Positions 18,100 through 26,701 of a stretch of 54,439 bases of DNA are shown here, piece by piece; positions within the stretch are counted from its first letter, which is position 1, and every line of letters starts with the position of its first letter. The DNA comes from a bacterium (candidate division B38) B3_B38 (GTDB lineage Bacteria > Acidobacteriota > B3-B38 > Guanabaribacteriales > B3-B38): positions 1-54,439 of the forward strand of contig NJBL01000007.1 in NCBI GenBank assembly GCA_005223145.1. The letters are read 5' to 3'. Position numbers and translations under genes: made by a program. The notes under the pieces are model-generated. The model saw only the letters and a list, made by a program, of their open reading frames with translations, searched no databases and was not told the DNA's origin.

Positions 18100-19779
18100 C
18101 TATCGGAGCGTTCCTAAATAATAACTGGTGAGCTGCTTCTTTCTGACCTCGGGATTGCTATAATCAGGCAGCAGCATGGGAGCTACCCTATCGGTTACAA
18201 TGCCAGCCTCCTCCAGCTCCTTATGATATCTCTTGACATGCTCCAGGGTGAGCCTTCCCTCCTTGGCTTTCTGCTTGGCAAAGACAGCAGCGTTTTCCCC
18301 CGCTATTCTGCCGAAGACGGTCACATCGAGGAGGGAATTTCCCATCAGACGGTTCTCTCCGTGGATCCCTCCAGCGGCCTCTCCCGCTACATACAGACCG
18401 GGGAGGGAGGTCTCGCTTTTGGTATTAATCTCCAGCCCGCCATTCTGATAGTGAAGAGTAGGGTAGACCAGCATCGGCTCCTTGCTGATGTCGATATCGT
18501 ACCTTCTGAAAAGGATGACTTTGCCGGGAAATTCCTTGGCTACCGTCCCTTCTCCCCACAGCATATCGATCATAGGGGAGTCTAACCAGGCACCAAACTT
18601 GCCGGTTGGTGTAGGAACTCCTTTGCCCACTTCAGGTGAGCACTCGCGGATAATGCCAGAGGCTTCCACATCACGGGGTTCCCTCTCATAGACGAACTGC
18701 TCTCCATCGATATTGACCAGATTAGCTCCAGCGCCGCGGAACTTCTCGGTGATCAACAGCCCCTCTGCCTGCTCAGGGAAGATAACCCCTGTGGGGTGAT
18801 ACTGCACAGTGTGAAGGAAGCACAGCTTCACCCCTGCGCGGTAGCCGAGCACCAGCCCGTCACCGGTAGCCCCGTAGTGGTTGGTGGTCATATAATCCTG
18901 GATATGGAGCCGTCCCGAACCGCCCGTAGCCAGCACTACCGCTTTTGCCTTCACCACATAGTATTCCTCGGTCTCCATATTGTAAAGAACCGCCCCGGCA
19001 CACTGTCCATGCTCGTTAAGGATGAGCTCCACCGCGGGGCAAAACTCCAAGGTCTTGATATCATCCGGGTAGTTCTGAACCTCGTCCCTTAAGGTGCGCA
19101 TTATCTCAGCCCCGGTGATATCTCCGGCATAGTGCATCCGCTTGCGGGAAGTTCCTCCACCGTGCATCGACTTCAGTCTCCCGTCGGGAAACTTGCTGAA
19201 CATGCCTCCCAAATCCTCTCCCAGCCACTTCATCACCTTGGGGGCTTCGCTCACCAGAGTGTAGACCAGTTCGGGGGCGTTCTTAAAATGTCCACCCCCC
19301 ATAACATCAAGATAATGGAAGTAAGGTGAGTCTTTCTCCGGCTTGGTGGCTGCCTGGATGCCTCCTTCAGCCATCATGGTATTGGCATCCCCATTGCGCA
19401 GCTTGGTGGCTACCAATACCTTGGCTCCCTGCTGGCGAGCTAAGAGGGCAGCGGCGTTACCCGCCCCACCGCCACCGATGATCAGCAAATCGGTCTCAAA
19501 ATGAGCGGTGGAGAGGTCTATTTTGTCCGGGTTAACGCGGCTTTTCGCCTCCAGCAGGTCGACCACTTCGTGACTGATGGCATACCCCTTGTTGGGACCA
19601 ACCTTTATCGGGCGTTGGTTCCCTGCGATAAAGTCCGGATGATATTTTTTCAGCATCTCTCCCCTCTTCTCCAGGGGGATAGATGGAAACTCCTCGCCTT
19701 TCTTTTTCCGCTCCACCCGGGCTGGTCTGGTTTTTTCCACCTTTTTTATCAGCTCTTTCATCTCTGGTGGATATGGCAT
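18100..19779 (-). CDS. Fumarate reductase/succinate dehydrogenase-type flavoprotein subunit
   Basis: The product is 559 aa. A charged extension of about 95 residues precedes the Rossmann FAD motif (LLIIGGGGAGNAAAL, about 99-112). Later family marks include MMAEGGIQAA, HGGGTSRKRMHYAGDITG, LHTVQYHPTG with the substrate-site His, FRGAGANLVN with an Arg, and GLYVAGEAAGG.HGENRL near the C-terminus. The enzyme class transfers hydride between FAD and a fumarate/succinate-like acid. No membrane anchor genes are nearby, so electrons probably come from the soluble Fe-S partner encoded just upstream and from HdrABC. AAGGAGAG precedes the ATG. It could also be a thiol:fumarate reductase TfrA-like protein or act on another enoate. 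Confidence 0.85.
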   Translation of the reverse strand: MPYPPEMKELIKKVEKTRPARVERKKKGEEFPSIPLEKRGEMLKKYHPDFIAGNQRPIKVGPNKGYAISHEVVDLLEAKSRVNPDKIDLSTAHFETDLLIIGGGGAGNAAALLARQQGAKVLVATKLRNGDANTMMAEGGIQAATKPEKDSPYFHYLDVMGGGHFKNAPELVYTLVSEAPKVMKWLGEDLGGMFSKFPDGRLKSMHGGGTSRKRMHYAGDITGAEIMRTLRDEVQNYPDDIKTLEFCPAVELILNEHGQCAGAVLYNMETEEYYVVKAKAVVLATGGSGRLHIQDYMTTNHYGATGDGLVLGYRAGVKLCFLHTVQYHPTGVIFPEQAEGLLITEKFRGAGANLVNIDGEQFVYEREPRDVEASGIIRECSPEVGKGVPTPTGKFGAWLDSPMIDMLWGEGTVAKEFPGKVILFRRYDIDISKEPMLVYPTLHYQNGGLEINTKSETSLPGLYVAGEAAGGIHGENRLMGNSLLDVTVFGRIAGENAAVFAKQKAKEGRLTLEHVKRYHKELEEAGIVTDRVAPMLLPDYSNPEVRKKQLTSYYLGTLR

Positions 19780-19824
19780 TTTGACTCTCCTTATTTATGT
19801 TTTATAAGGGAGATAGTAATATGT

Positions 19825-20589
19825 TTATAAGTGGCTCTTATCCTTAGGCTCCCACATTTCATCTGCCATGGCGGGCTCTACTTCTCTTTCCTTATACAGG
19901 GTTTTCAGTTGTTCCCCCTTGACCTGCATTAATTCTCGCAGGTCGGTTTCAAACTTTCCCGCCTCTACAGCTTTGATCTGTTTCTCGAGGTGCTCAGCCC
20001 TGGGAAGCTGATATTTCGAATACAACCTCCGACAGAGGATAGCCGTGAGATACTGAGCCAGCTCAGATGGACAACGGGCAGCGCACAGACCACACATCAC
20101 GCAGTCGAAAGACTCTTCTGCTGCTTTAGCAATGTTCCCCCGAATTGCCTGGGAGATGTAGTCCAGCACATCGATATCCATGGGACAGCTTCTGGTACAG
20201 GTGTTACAGCCGATGCACTTGAATATCTCCGGATAGAGTCGGGCTACGGTCTCACCGGTGGGCTCCAGCAGGTTGATGTCATAGGTTGCCTTATTGGCAG
20301 GGAAGAAGGGTATCTGAGTGATGTACATGTAGGGCTCTACCACAGTCTGACAGGATAAGCCGACCTCTAACCGATAGCTCCCCGGTTTCCGATAGATGGT
20401 GGCACAGGCGCCGCAGATTCCACCCCGACATCCGCATCCTCGTATGAGCTGATAGCCAGCATACTCCAGGGCTTTCTGGATGGTGAGGCTTGCTGGCACC
20501 TCATATTTTTGGCCCAAGATAAAGATGGGAATCAGCCCTGTCTCTTTGGTTTCGGCAAGGGCCTCTTTGGTTTGGGTTGTTTGAGCCAT
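19825..20589 (-). CDS. Fumarate reductase/succinate dehydrogenase-type iron-sulfur subunit
   Basis: The product is 254 aa. It has an N-terminal [2Fe-2S] ferredoxin domain with CGCRGGICGAC and a later Cys (about 50-90), then a two-cluster domain with CIGCNTCTRSCP and CVMCGLCAARCP. This is the FrdB/SdhB plan, with the second motif keeping two complete [4Fe-4S] binding sets. There is no fused HdrB-like CCG domain, unlike TfrB of methanogens, but hdrB is encoded in the same operon. I start at ATG 20589 because AAGGAGG stands 9 nt upstream; a TTG three codons earlier is less likely. It lies 45 nt before the flavoprotein gene. Confidence 0.87.
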   Translation of the reverse strand: MAQTTQTKEALAETKETGLIPIFILGQKYEVPASLTIQKALEYAGYQLIRGCGCRGGICGACATIYRKPGSYRLEVGLSCQTVVEPYMYITQIPFFPANKATYDINLLEPTGETVARLYPEIFKCIGCNTCTRSCPMDIDVLDYISQAIRGNIAKAAEESFDCVMCGLCAARCPSELAQYLTAILCRRLYSKYQLPRAEHLEKQIKAVEAGKFETDLRELMQVKGEQLKTLYKEREVEPAMADEMWEPKDKSHL

Positions 20590-20672
20590 CTTTGTCAACC
20601 TCCTTGATTACTTGATGATAATCCCTTTTAAGATATAAGCCAAATTCTTCGCCCTAAGAGTAGCCAAACTGG

Positions 20673-23648
20673 CTAATCTCTTAAAATGCTGCTCACCATT
20701 TCTAACATCTGCTTGTCGGTGAAGTTCTTCGGCTGAGCCGCTCCCGTGGGGCACGCAGCACCGCACACCCCACAACCCTCGCACAGGGCGAGGTTGACCT
20801 CGACCACCTTCTTCTCGGTGTCTAACTTCCGAGCTCTATAGGGGCAGACCTCTACACATATTCCGCATCCGCAGCATAAATCCTCGTCCACATCGGTGAT
20901 GGCGGGGTCGTGGAAAAGTTCATCTCTGGAGAAGATGCTGGCAACTTTGCTGGCGGCTCCGCTGGCTTGGGCTACTGCTTCAGGGATGTCCTTGGGTGCC
21001 TGGCTGCAGCCGGCAAGGTAGAGTCCAGAGGAGATGAATTCCACCGGACGGAGCTTGGGATGGGCTTCGTTCAGGAACCCGTAAGGGTCGGTGGGGACCT
21101 TCAGCTTCTTGACCAGCTCGGCAGTAGCTTTGTTGGGGAGCATTGCGGTGGCTAATACCACCATATCGGCAGCTATCTCTATCTTCTCTCCAGTGAGGGT
21201 ATCGGTTCCCCATACAATGATCTTCTCCCCCTGCTGAAACACCTTGGAGACCCTCCCTCTCAGGTAGAGTACCTCATCCTGCTCGGTAGCCCGCTGGACA
21301 AACTCCTCGTAGCCCTTCCCACCGGCTCGGATGTCCATATAGAACACATAGGCTTGACCATCAGGAACCCGGTGCTTGTAAAGCATAGCGTGCTTGGCGG
21401 TATACATACAGCAGATTTTAGAGCAGTAGGGCATTCCCCTCTCCTGGTCGCGCGATCGCACGCATTTGATGAACACCACCTCTTTGGGGACCTTACCATC
21501 GGAGGGTCTTCTGATCTGCCCCAGGGTTGGTCCCGAAGCTGACAGAAGCCTTTCGAACTGCAGCCCATCGATGACATCTTTGTATTTGCCATAGCCGTAT
21601 TCGCCTATCTCGGGTAAGGGGTAGAGGTCGTAGCCGGTAGCCACCACGATAGCTCCCACCTGAAGCTCCTCGACCTCATCCTTCATCTGGTGGTCTATGG
21701 CACCCACCTCGCAGGCTTTGACGCACTCCATACACTCTACACAGGTGCCACAGGCTAAGCAGCGGCTGGCTTCCTCCTGAGCCTCCTTCTCCCCATAACC
21801 GAGGCTGACCTCCTGGAAGTTCTTAGTCCTGTCATCCCGGGGGAGCTCCGGAACCTTAGCTCGCTTCTGCCGTGCTCGCTCCTTGTAGACCTCTGCCCAA
21901 TCGGGTTCGGGCGCCTCCTCTTTCTGTCTCCGCTCTTCTTCCTCCCTCTCCAGCTCGGAGCGGTACTCTTCAAACTCTCCGCAGAGATAACGGTGGACGG
22001 TGACCGCAGCCTTCTTTCCAGCAGATATGGCTTCAATCACCGAAGCCGGACCGCTGACCACATCTCCTCCCGCAAAGACGCCCGGGATATTGGTAGCCAG
22101 GGTCTTATCGTCCACCACCAGGGTGTTCCAGCGTGTCAGGTCAAATGTGCTCCTGGCATCCATAAAGGTGAGCTCTGGTGCCTGTCCAATAGCCAGAATC
22201 ACGGTATCAATGGGCATCTCATGCTCGGTACTCTCCACGGGGATGGGACGTCTTCTGCCGGTGGCATCCACCTCCCCCAGCTTCATCTTGATGAGCCTCA
22301 GCCCGGTGAGTTTCCCATCCTTGCCGAGAAAGGCGGTGGGGGCAAGAAGATAGTGGAACTCCACCCCTTCCTCCTCAGATTCCTTTATCTCCTCATCGCT
22401 GGCAGGCATCTCCTGGCGGCTCCGACGGTAGATTATCTTAACCTCTTCAGCTCCCAGCCTCAGAGCGGTGCGAGTGGCATCCATGGCGGTGTTGCCTCCC
22501 CCTATGACCGCCACCCTTCTGCCGACCTTAACCTTTTCCTTGAGGTTCACCTGACGCAGGAAGTCTATCCCCTGGCAAATCCCCTCCAGGTTTTTGCCGG
22601 GGATGTTGAGCTCCAGCCCCTGGTGGGCGCCGGTGGCCACGAAGATAGCCCGGTATCCCTGGTCCTGAAGGTCGGCAATGGTGAGGTCTTTGCCTATGGT
22701 GATGCCGGTCAGTATCTCCACCCCCATCTTCTTGATGTAGTCTATGTCCGCCTGAAGCACATCCCGCGGGAGGCGATAATCGGGGATGGCCGCCGCCAGC
22801 ATCCCTCCGGCTACGGGCAGAGCCTCAAAGATGGTGGAGCGATACCCTAACAGGGCTAAATCGTGCGCCGCTGACAGACCCGCCGGTCCGGAGCCGATTA
22901 TGGCTACCCGCTCCTCCCGCTGCTCTTCTATCTCGGGCGGCTTGACCCCCTCACCGCTCCGCACAGCAAAGTCTGCTGCAAAGCGCTTGATGGCAGAAAT
23001 GGAGAGGGGTTCATCCACATAGAGGCGGCGGCAAACCCCCTCGCAGGGGTGATAGCAGACCCGCCCGCAGATGCCGGGCAGAGGATTGGTTTTTCTTATT
23101 AGATTGATGGCTTCTTTATATTTACCTACCCGCACCATGGCCATGTAGCCGGGAACATCCTGGTGGATGGGACAGGCGATCTTGCAGGGGGCGGGCTCGG
23201 TTTTCTCAATGACGAAAGCACTGGGCACCGCCTGGGGAGAACGGCGGTAGATGGCATTCCGATTAGCGAGCTGGCAGTCGAAATCGCTGGGGACCTCTAT
23301 CGGGCAGACTTCAGCACACTCTCCACAGCCAGTGCATTTATCAAGGTCGATGTATCTGGCTCTATTTCGGATAGTGACCCTGAAAGCCCCCGCTTCACCT
23401 TCTACCCGAAGGAGTTCGCTGTAAGTTAACAGCTGAATGAGAGGATGTCGACCGACATCCAGAAGCTTGGGGCTGAGAATTCAGATGGAGCAGTCGTTGG
23501 TGGGGAAGGTCTTATCCAGCTGAGCCATCCTTCCCCCGATGCTGGGTGATTTCTCCAGGAGATATACCTTAATCCCCTTTTCGGCTAAATCCAAGGAAGC
23601 CTGGATGCCACCTATGCCCCCTCCGATTACCAAAACCTGGTTCTTCAT
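20673..23648 (-). CDS. hdrA: HdrA-type electron-bifurcating flavoprotein with GltD/NfnB-like insert; predicted selenoprotein
   Basis: Reading through one in-frame TGA gives 991 residues. Order: FAD motif [12 protein letters not shown] (about 7-18); the HdrA loop TNDCSI-U-ILSPK with TGA at codon 56 (23483-23481); a [4Fe-4S] motif [12 protein letters not shown] (105-116); a GltD-like Fe-S/FAD/NADPH module with GSGPAG (252-257) and GGGNTAMD (383-390); CLACGTC plus more Cys (630-646); the HdrA core with [14 protein letters not shown]; and two C-terminal ferredoxin motifs (925-935, 956-966). The frame before and after the TGA is the same and conserved on both sides. ATG 23648 has AGAGAGG upstream and lies 25 nt after hdrB. 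HdrA bifurcates electrons from H2 via MvhD; the insert suggests NAD(P)H exchange too. Confidence 0.9.
23443..23460 (-). promoter_or_regulatory. Predicted bacterial SECIS hairpin for UGA recoding in hdrA
   Basis: On the coding strand GGATGTC-GGTC-GACATCC forms a perfect 7-bp stem with a four-base loop. It begins 20 nt after the TGA (23481-23483), placing the loop about 27 nt downstream, inside the range used by bacterial SelB. The GGUC loop matches the loop core of the well-known fdhF SECIS. The hairpin also encodes conserved HdrA residues (DVGRHP), so it serves both purposes. No selABC or tRNA-Sec is in the window. Confidence 0.85.
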
Positions 23649-23673
23649 CGGCGGGCCTCTCTTCCACAGTTGA

Positions 23674-24543
23674 CTAACTGAGTTTCTCTAACAGGGCTGG
23701 GCTTCTAATCTTGTGCCTGGTGATACCCACCTCTTCTCCCTTCAGACCCTGGGCGAGCCCCAAAAGCTGGACATAATAGAGGGTAGGAATGTTGAACTTC
23801 TTCTCCGACTTTCTGTTGAGCATGACCTGTCCCAGGTCGAAGGCTTCGAAGCAGGCTGGACACACCAAAGTCATGCAATCGACTTGCGCTTCTTCTAAGG
23901 ACTGCAGCTTGTTGTAGCGGAACTTAAATACCATCTCCTCGTCCTGGCAGGCACCGGTGCAGCAGGAGAGACGCTCGGCGTAGGGTATTACCTCAGCACC
24001 AAGGGGCTCTATGATGGTCTCCAGTATCCGCGGGTCAGCAGGGTCATCCACCCGGAGGGTCTCACTGGGCTTCAGTACATGACACCCGTAATGAACCCCC
24101 ACCCTTATTTTCTCCAGAGGATGCGTTACCGACTTCTTAATCTGCTCCGCCCCTACATCATCCCTGAGAACCTGAACCACATGCTTTGCCGAAATGGTGC
24201 CGTTATACTTCTTACCTATCTTGCTCAGCCTCTTGTTTACTTCGTCCTTCAGCTCGGGTTTATCCTCAAGGATATGGTGAGCTTCCGCCAGGGTGGCAAA
24301 GCAGCCCGAGCAAAGGGTGAGAATATCAAGACCAGCCTCCTCTGCGATGGCCAGATTACGGGCAGCAATGGTAATCCAAGCCATAATATTATAAGACTTG
24401 AAATTCCACGGCTCAGGGCAGCAGGAGAATCCCTCCACATCTACCAGCTCAACGCCCACCTTGGGGAGGCTCTTTCGGGCAACCGTCTCAAATTGAGGGT
24501 ATTTAGTGGGGATAACACAACCGAGAAAAAAGGCGTATTTCAT
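23674..24543 (-). CDS. hdrB: Heterodisulfide reductase subunit B (CCG-domain protein)
   Basis: The product is 289 aa with two complete CCG domains. The first is a Cys in [11 protein letters not shown], a CC pair in FSCCPEP and a CxxC in LCSGCF; the second is [19 protein letters not shown] and [10 protein letters not shown]. In methanogens these bind two non-cubane [4Fe-4S] clusters that cleave the CoM-CoB disulfide. A bacterium has no such substrate, so here it likely serves another disulfide or simply passes electrons. It lies 30 nt after hdrC and 25 nt before hdrA. Confidence 0.9.
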   Translation of the reverse strand: MKYAFFLGCVIPTKYPQFETVARKSLPKVGVELVDVEGFSCCPEPWNFKSYNIMAWITIAARNLAIAEEAGLDILTLCSGCFATLAEAHHILEDKPELKDEVNKRLSKIGKKYNGTISAKHVVQVLRDDVGAEQIKKSVTHPLEKIRVGVHYGCHVLKPSETLRVDDPADPRILETIIEPLGAEVIPYAERLSCCTGACQDEEMVFKFRYNKLQSLEEAQVDCMTLVCPACFEAFDLGQVMLNRKSEKKFNIPTLYYVQLLGLAQGLKGEEVGITRHKIRSPALLEKLS

Positions 24544-24573
24544 AATTCACCTCGAGGAGTTTTAGGGATGAAG

Positions 24574-25029
24574 CTATAAAATCTTCTTCAGCTCATCCAT
24601 AGGAACTGGCTTAAGCTCTGTCAGCCCTTGCTCCGTGCGCCTTTTATTTATCACATTGGAAACCAGAACCACCCGCCCGGTGTCCTTGATGATGCCCACC
24701 GAAGCAGAGATGCTGTCGGGAAGCATACCTTGAGCAGAGATTATGTTCTTCAGCGCGGTAATCACTTCAATAGGACGAACCCCCTGAGGACACACCTCTT
24801 GACAAGTGTAGCAGGTGGTACACTGCCAGATGATGGAGTCCTTCTTCAGTAGAGGCTCAGCCAATCCGAGAAGAACTCTCAAGACAATCTCCCGGGGGTT
24901 AAAGGCGGGGGAGAGCTTAGCGCTGGGACAATCCCCCACACACGCACCGCATTGATAGCAATAAGTGAGGAAATCGGCATACTCCACCCGGGTCAGCTTT
25001 TTTTTGAAATCGAGGTCTATCTTAGGCAT
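24574..25029 (-). CDS. hdrC: Heterodisulfide reductase subunit C
   Basis: The product is 151 aa, a small two-cluster ferredoxin that links HdrA to HdrB. Both [4Fe-4S] motifs are seen: CYQCGACVGDCP and CTTCYTCQEVCP, followed by the helical tail typical of HdrC. It is the first gene of the minus-strand operon, about 160 nt downstream of the predicted start site. GAGAGAGG is found just upstream of the ATG. Confidence 0.9.
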   Translation of the reverse strand: MPKIDLDFKKKLTRVEYADFLTYCYQCGACVGDCPSAKLSPAFNPREIVLRVLLGLAEPLLKKDSIIWQCTTCYTCQEVCPQGVRPIEVITALKNIISAQGMLPDSISASVGIIKDTGRVVLVSNVINKRRTEQGLTELKPVPMDELKKIL

Positions 25030-25196
25030 TAATAACCTCTCTCTGCATTATAATATTTACAATGTCTGCCTCTGGTCGCTCGACAACCTTTATATTTCCT
25101 TCAATATCAGCATTTGACTGATAGCTCATCTCCCTTAGGGGGAGAAAAAAATAACCTGGGAAAAGACCAACCTTTCCTCTTTTCACAAGGCATTAC

Positions 25197-25225
25197 ATAA
25201 TAGTAAATATTCCGGTCAAAGTCAA
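25197..25225 (-). promoter_or_regulatory. Promoter of the hdr-frd-mvh operon
   Basis: Minus-strand TTGACT (25220-25225), a 17-nt spacer and TATTAT (25197-25202) predict a start near 25190 and a 160-nt leader to hdrC. The leader contains a small hairpin (TCTCCC-CCTAA-GGGAGA, about 25127-25143) of unknown role. It lies just downstream of the FBPase terminator. Confidence 0.6.
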
Positions 25226-25228
25226 GGC

Positions 25229-25250
25229 AAAAAATTCCCTTTTAAGGGAA
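25229..25250 (-). terminator. Intrinsic terminator of the FBPase gene
   Basis: On the minus strand TTCCCTT-AA-AAGGGAA is followed at once by TTTTTT. The stem is 7 bp and perfect. It is about 50 nt after the FBPase stop and insulates that gene from the hdr promoter. Confidence 0.75.
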
Positions 25251-25301
25251 GATTTTTTCCCATTGATGGGGAATAAAAGTCCCCCAACTTCGTTTGGTGA
25301 G

Positions 25302-26405
25302 CTATTTACCCCTGACCTTGAATTTCTTATCCAGCGCGGTGAGCTTCTCCACTATTCCCCCGTATTCGAGCTCTGAATAGGGGAGCATCGCCGCCCCGGA
25401 AAATCCTTGAGCTCGGATGTCCAGAGCCTTCTGCGAGGCGATGTTCCTGATGTAATCCCAGAAGGGATGGTCGAAGGCGTCCACCGCTTCGGTGAGCTTC
25501 CCATCGTGGACACAATAGGCAGTAGCACTGACAATCGGGGGACCATCGAAGTATGATATGGCAGTGCCCCTCTTTACCGGCATCAAGGGACCGATATGGC
25601 TACCCCGCATGAAGCCAGCCACATAGGGAGCCACACTATAGGCAGAAAGGATTTCACCCGTTGCCGGAAAAGCACCCTGTACCCTGACCAGCATCACCGG
25701 GTCGTCCTTGCCCGTATATTTGCCGGCAATATTATGCAGCCGAGTGGTACTGACCGATGCCGCAATCTCCCCGGTATCACGAGAGTGAATCGTTTCCACT
25801 ACATACCGTTCGTTATCTCTCAGCAGAGCAGCGATATCGTAAGCGTTTTCGGGGGCATTGAGCTCTATAATCTTATCCCCTTCGGTATAGGCGACATCCA
25901 TAATGGTGAACTTGAAGCCTTTGCTCATCTTAGGACTTAACAGGAGCCCTGCGCAGTACATAGGGTCGGCAAACCCTAAATAGAGAGGAAGATTATATGC
26001 CCCTGGGTCTGTTTTGTCGGCGGCAAAAAAGAGAAACGGCTCATTGGGACGCTCCTCGAACTCCATCTCAGCTACCGCTGGTCCCATTCCTTTCACATTC
26101 CCGGAGAAAGAGTCCTTTAACAAATCTTGCCCAGCTCCGTAGAGTCCCTGCTCCCTGGCGACCTTGGTGCCGGCTAAGAGGGCATCCCAGGCTAACTTAT
26201 GGACCTCTTCGTTCAAAACACCCCGCTGATGGGTCATAAAGATGGCGATATCATCACCGGTAAAACTCACCCTGAAATCAAAAAGAAGCTCTTTTTGGTT
26301 ATCGCGCACATACTCTTCCACCCGGTTAACCAATGCCTGGCTCGGTCTGATATGCCCTCCTATACTTCCGATATCGGCTTTAATAACCGACAAGGTGACT
26401 TTCAT
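25302..26405 (-). CDS. fbp: Fructose-1,6-bisphosphate aldolase/phosphatase (class V, archaeal type)
   Basis: The product is 367 aa. This bifunctional family condenses triose phosphates and dephosphorylates the product, driving gluconeogenesis in one direction. Metal and substrate residues are visible: Asp11 and His18 (KADIGSIGGH), Asp51-Asp52 (FTGDD), Asp130-Lys131-Asp133 (ADKTDPGAYN), and the C-terminal ELEYGG. Length and order match archaeal enzymes from end to end. AAGGAGG precedes the ATG. The gene has its own promoter (26526-26554) and terminator (25229-25250), so it is a single-gene unit. The family is typical of Archaea and some deep or anaerobic bacteria. Confidence 0.93.
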   Translation of the reverse strand: MKVTLSVIKADIGSIGGHIRPSQALVNRVEEYVRDNQKELLFDFRVSFTGDDIAIFMTHQRGVLNEEVHKLAWDALLAGTKVAREQGLYGAGQDLLKDSFSGNVKGMGPAVAEMEFEERPNEPFLFFAADKTDPGAYNLPLYLGFADPMYCAGLLLSPKMSKGFKFTIMDVAYTEGDKIIELNAPENAYDIAALLRDNERYVVETIHSRDTGEIAASVSTTRLHNIAGKYTGKDDPVMLVRVQGAFPATGEILSAYSVAPYVAGFMRGSHIGPLMPVKRGTAISYFDGPPIVSATAYCVHDGKLTEAVDAFDHPFWDYIRNIASQKALDIRAQGFSGAAMLPYSELEYGGIVEKLTALDKKFKVRGK

Positions 26406-26525
26406 TTTGTCCTCCTTAAAACTTATTTAGGCTCTGAAGAGAGATAAAAAAAATTCCCCTTCTCTCAACTTTGACCTGTCCCCCACCATTTAGGTGAGGC
26501 TCAACAAACTCCAAAATGCCATAAA

Positions 26526-26554
26526 ACAATACCACAAAAAAATGTATTAGTCAA
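26526..26554 (-). promoter_or_regulatory. Promoter of the FBPase gene
   Basis: Minus-strand TTGACT (26549-26554), 17-nt spacer, TATTGT (26526-26531), about 120 nt upstream of the start codon. It lies in the divergent gap before the first glycosyltransferase gene. Confidence 0.5.
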
Positions 26555-26701
26555 ACCTAAGAAAACCTATAATAAGCCCCTCAGTATCCTCCTCAAGCGG
26601 CAGCCAGAACGGAAGGGAATTGATTTTCTCCCTCATTTATGATAGTTTAAAAGAGATTTTACAGGGGAAAAATAGTATATATTCTCCCTTTAAGGCTCTA
26701 A

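Noticed and set aside
21993-22850. A 285-codon plus-strand open frame inside hdrA
   Set aside because: It lies opposite a well-conserved flavoprotein and has low-complexity composition typical of an antisense shadow.
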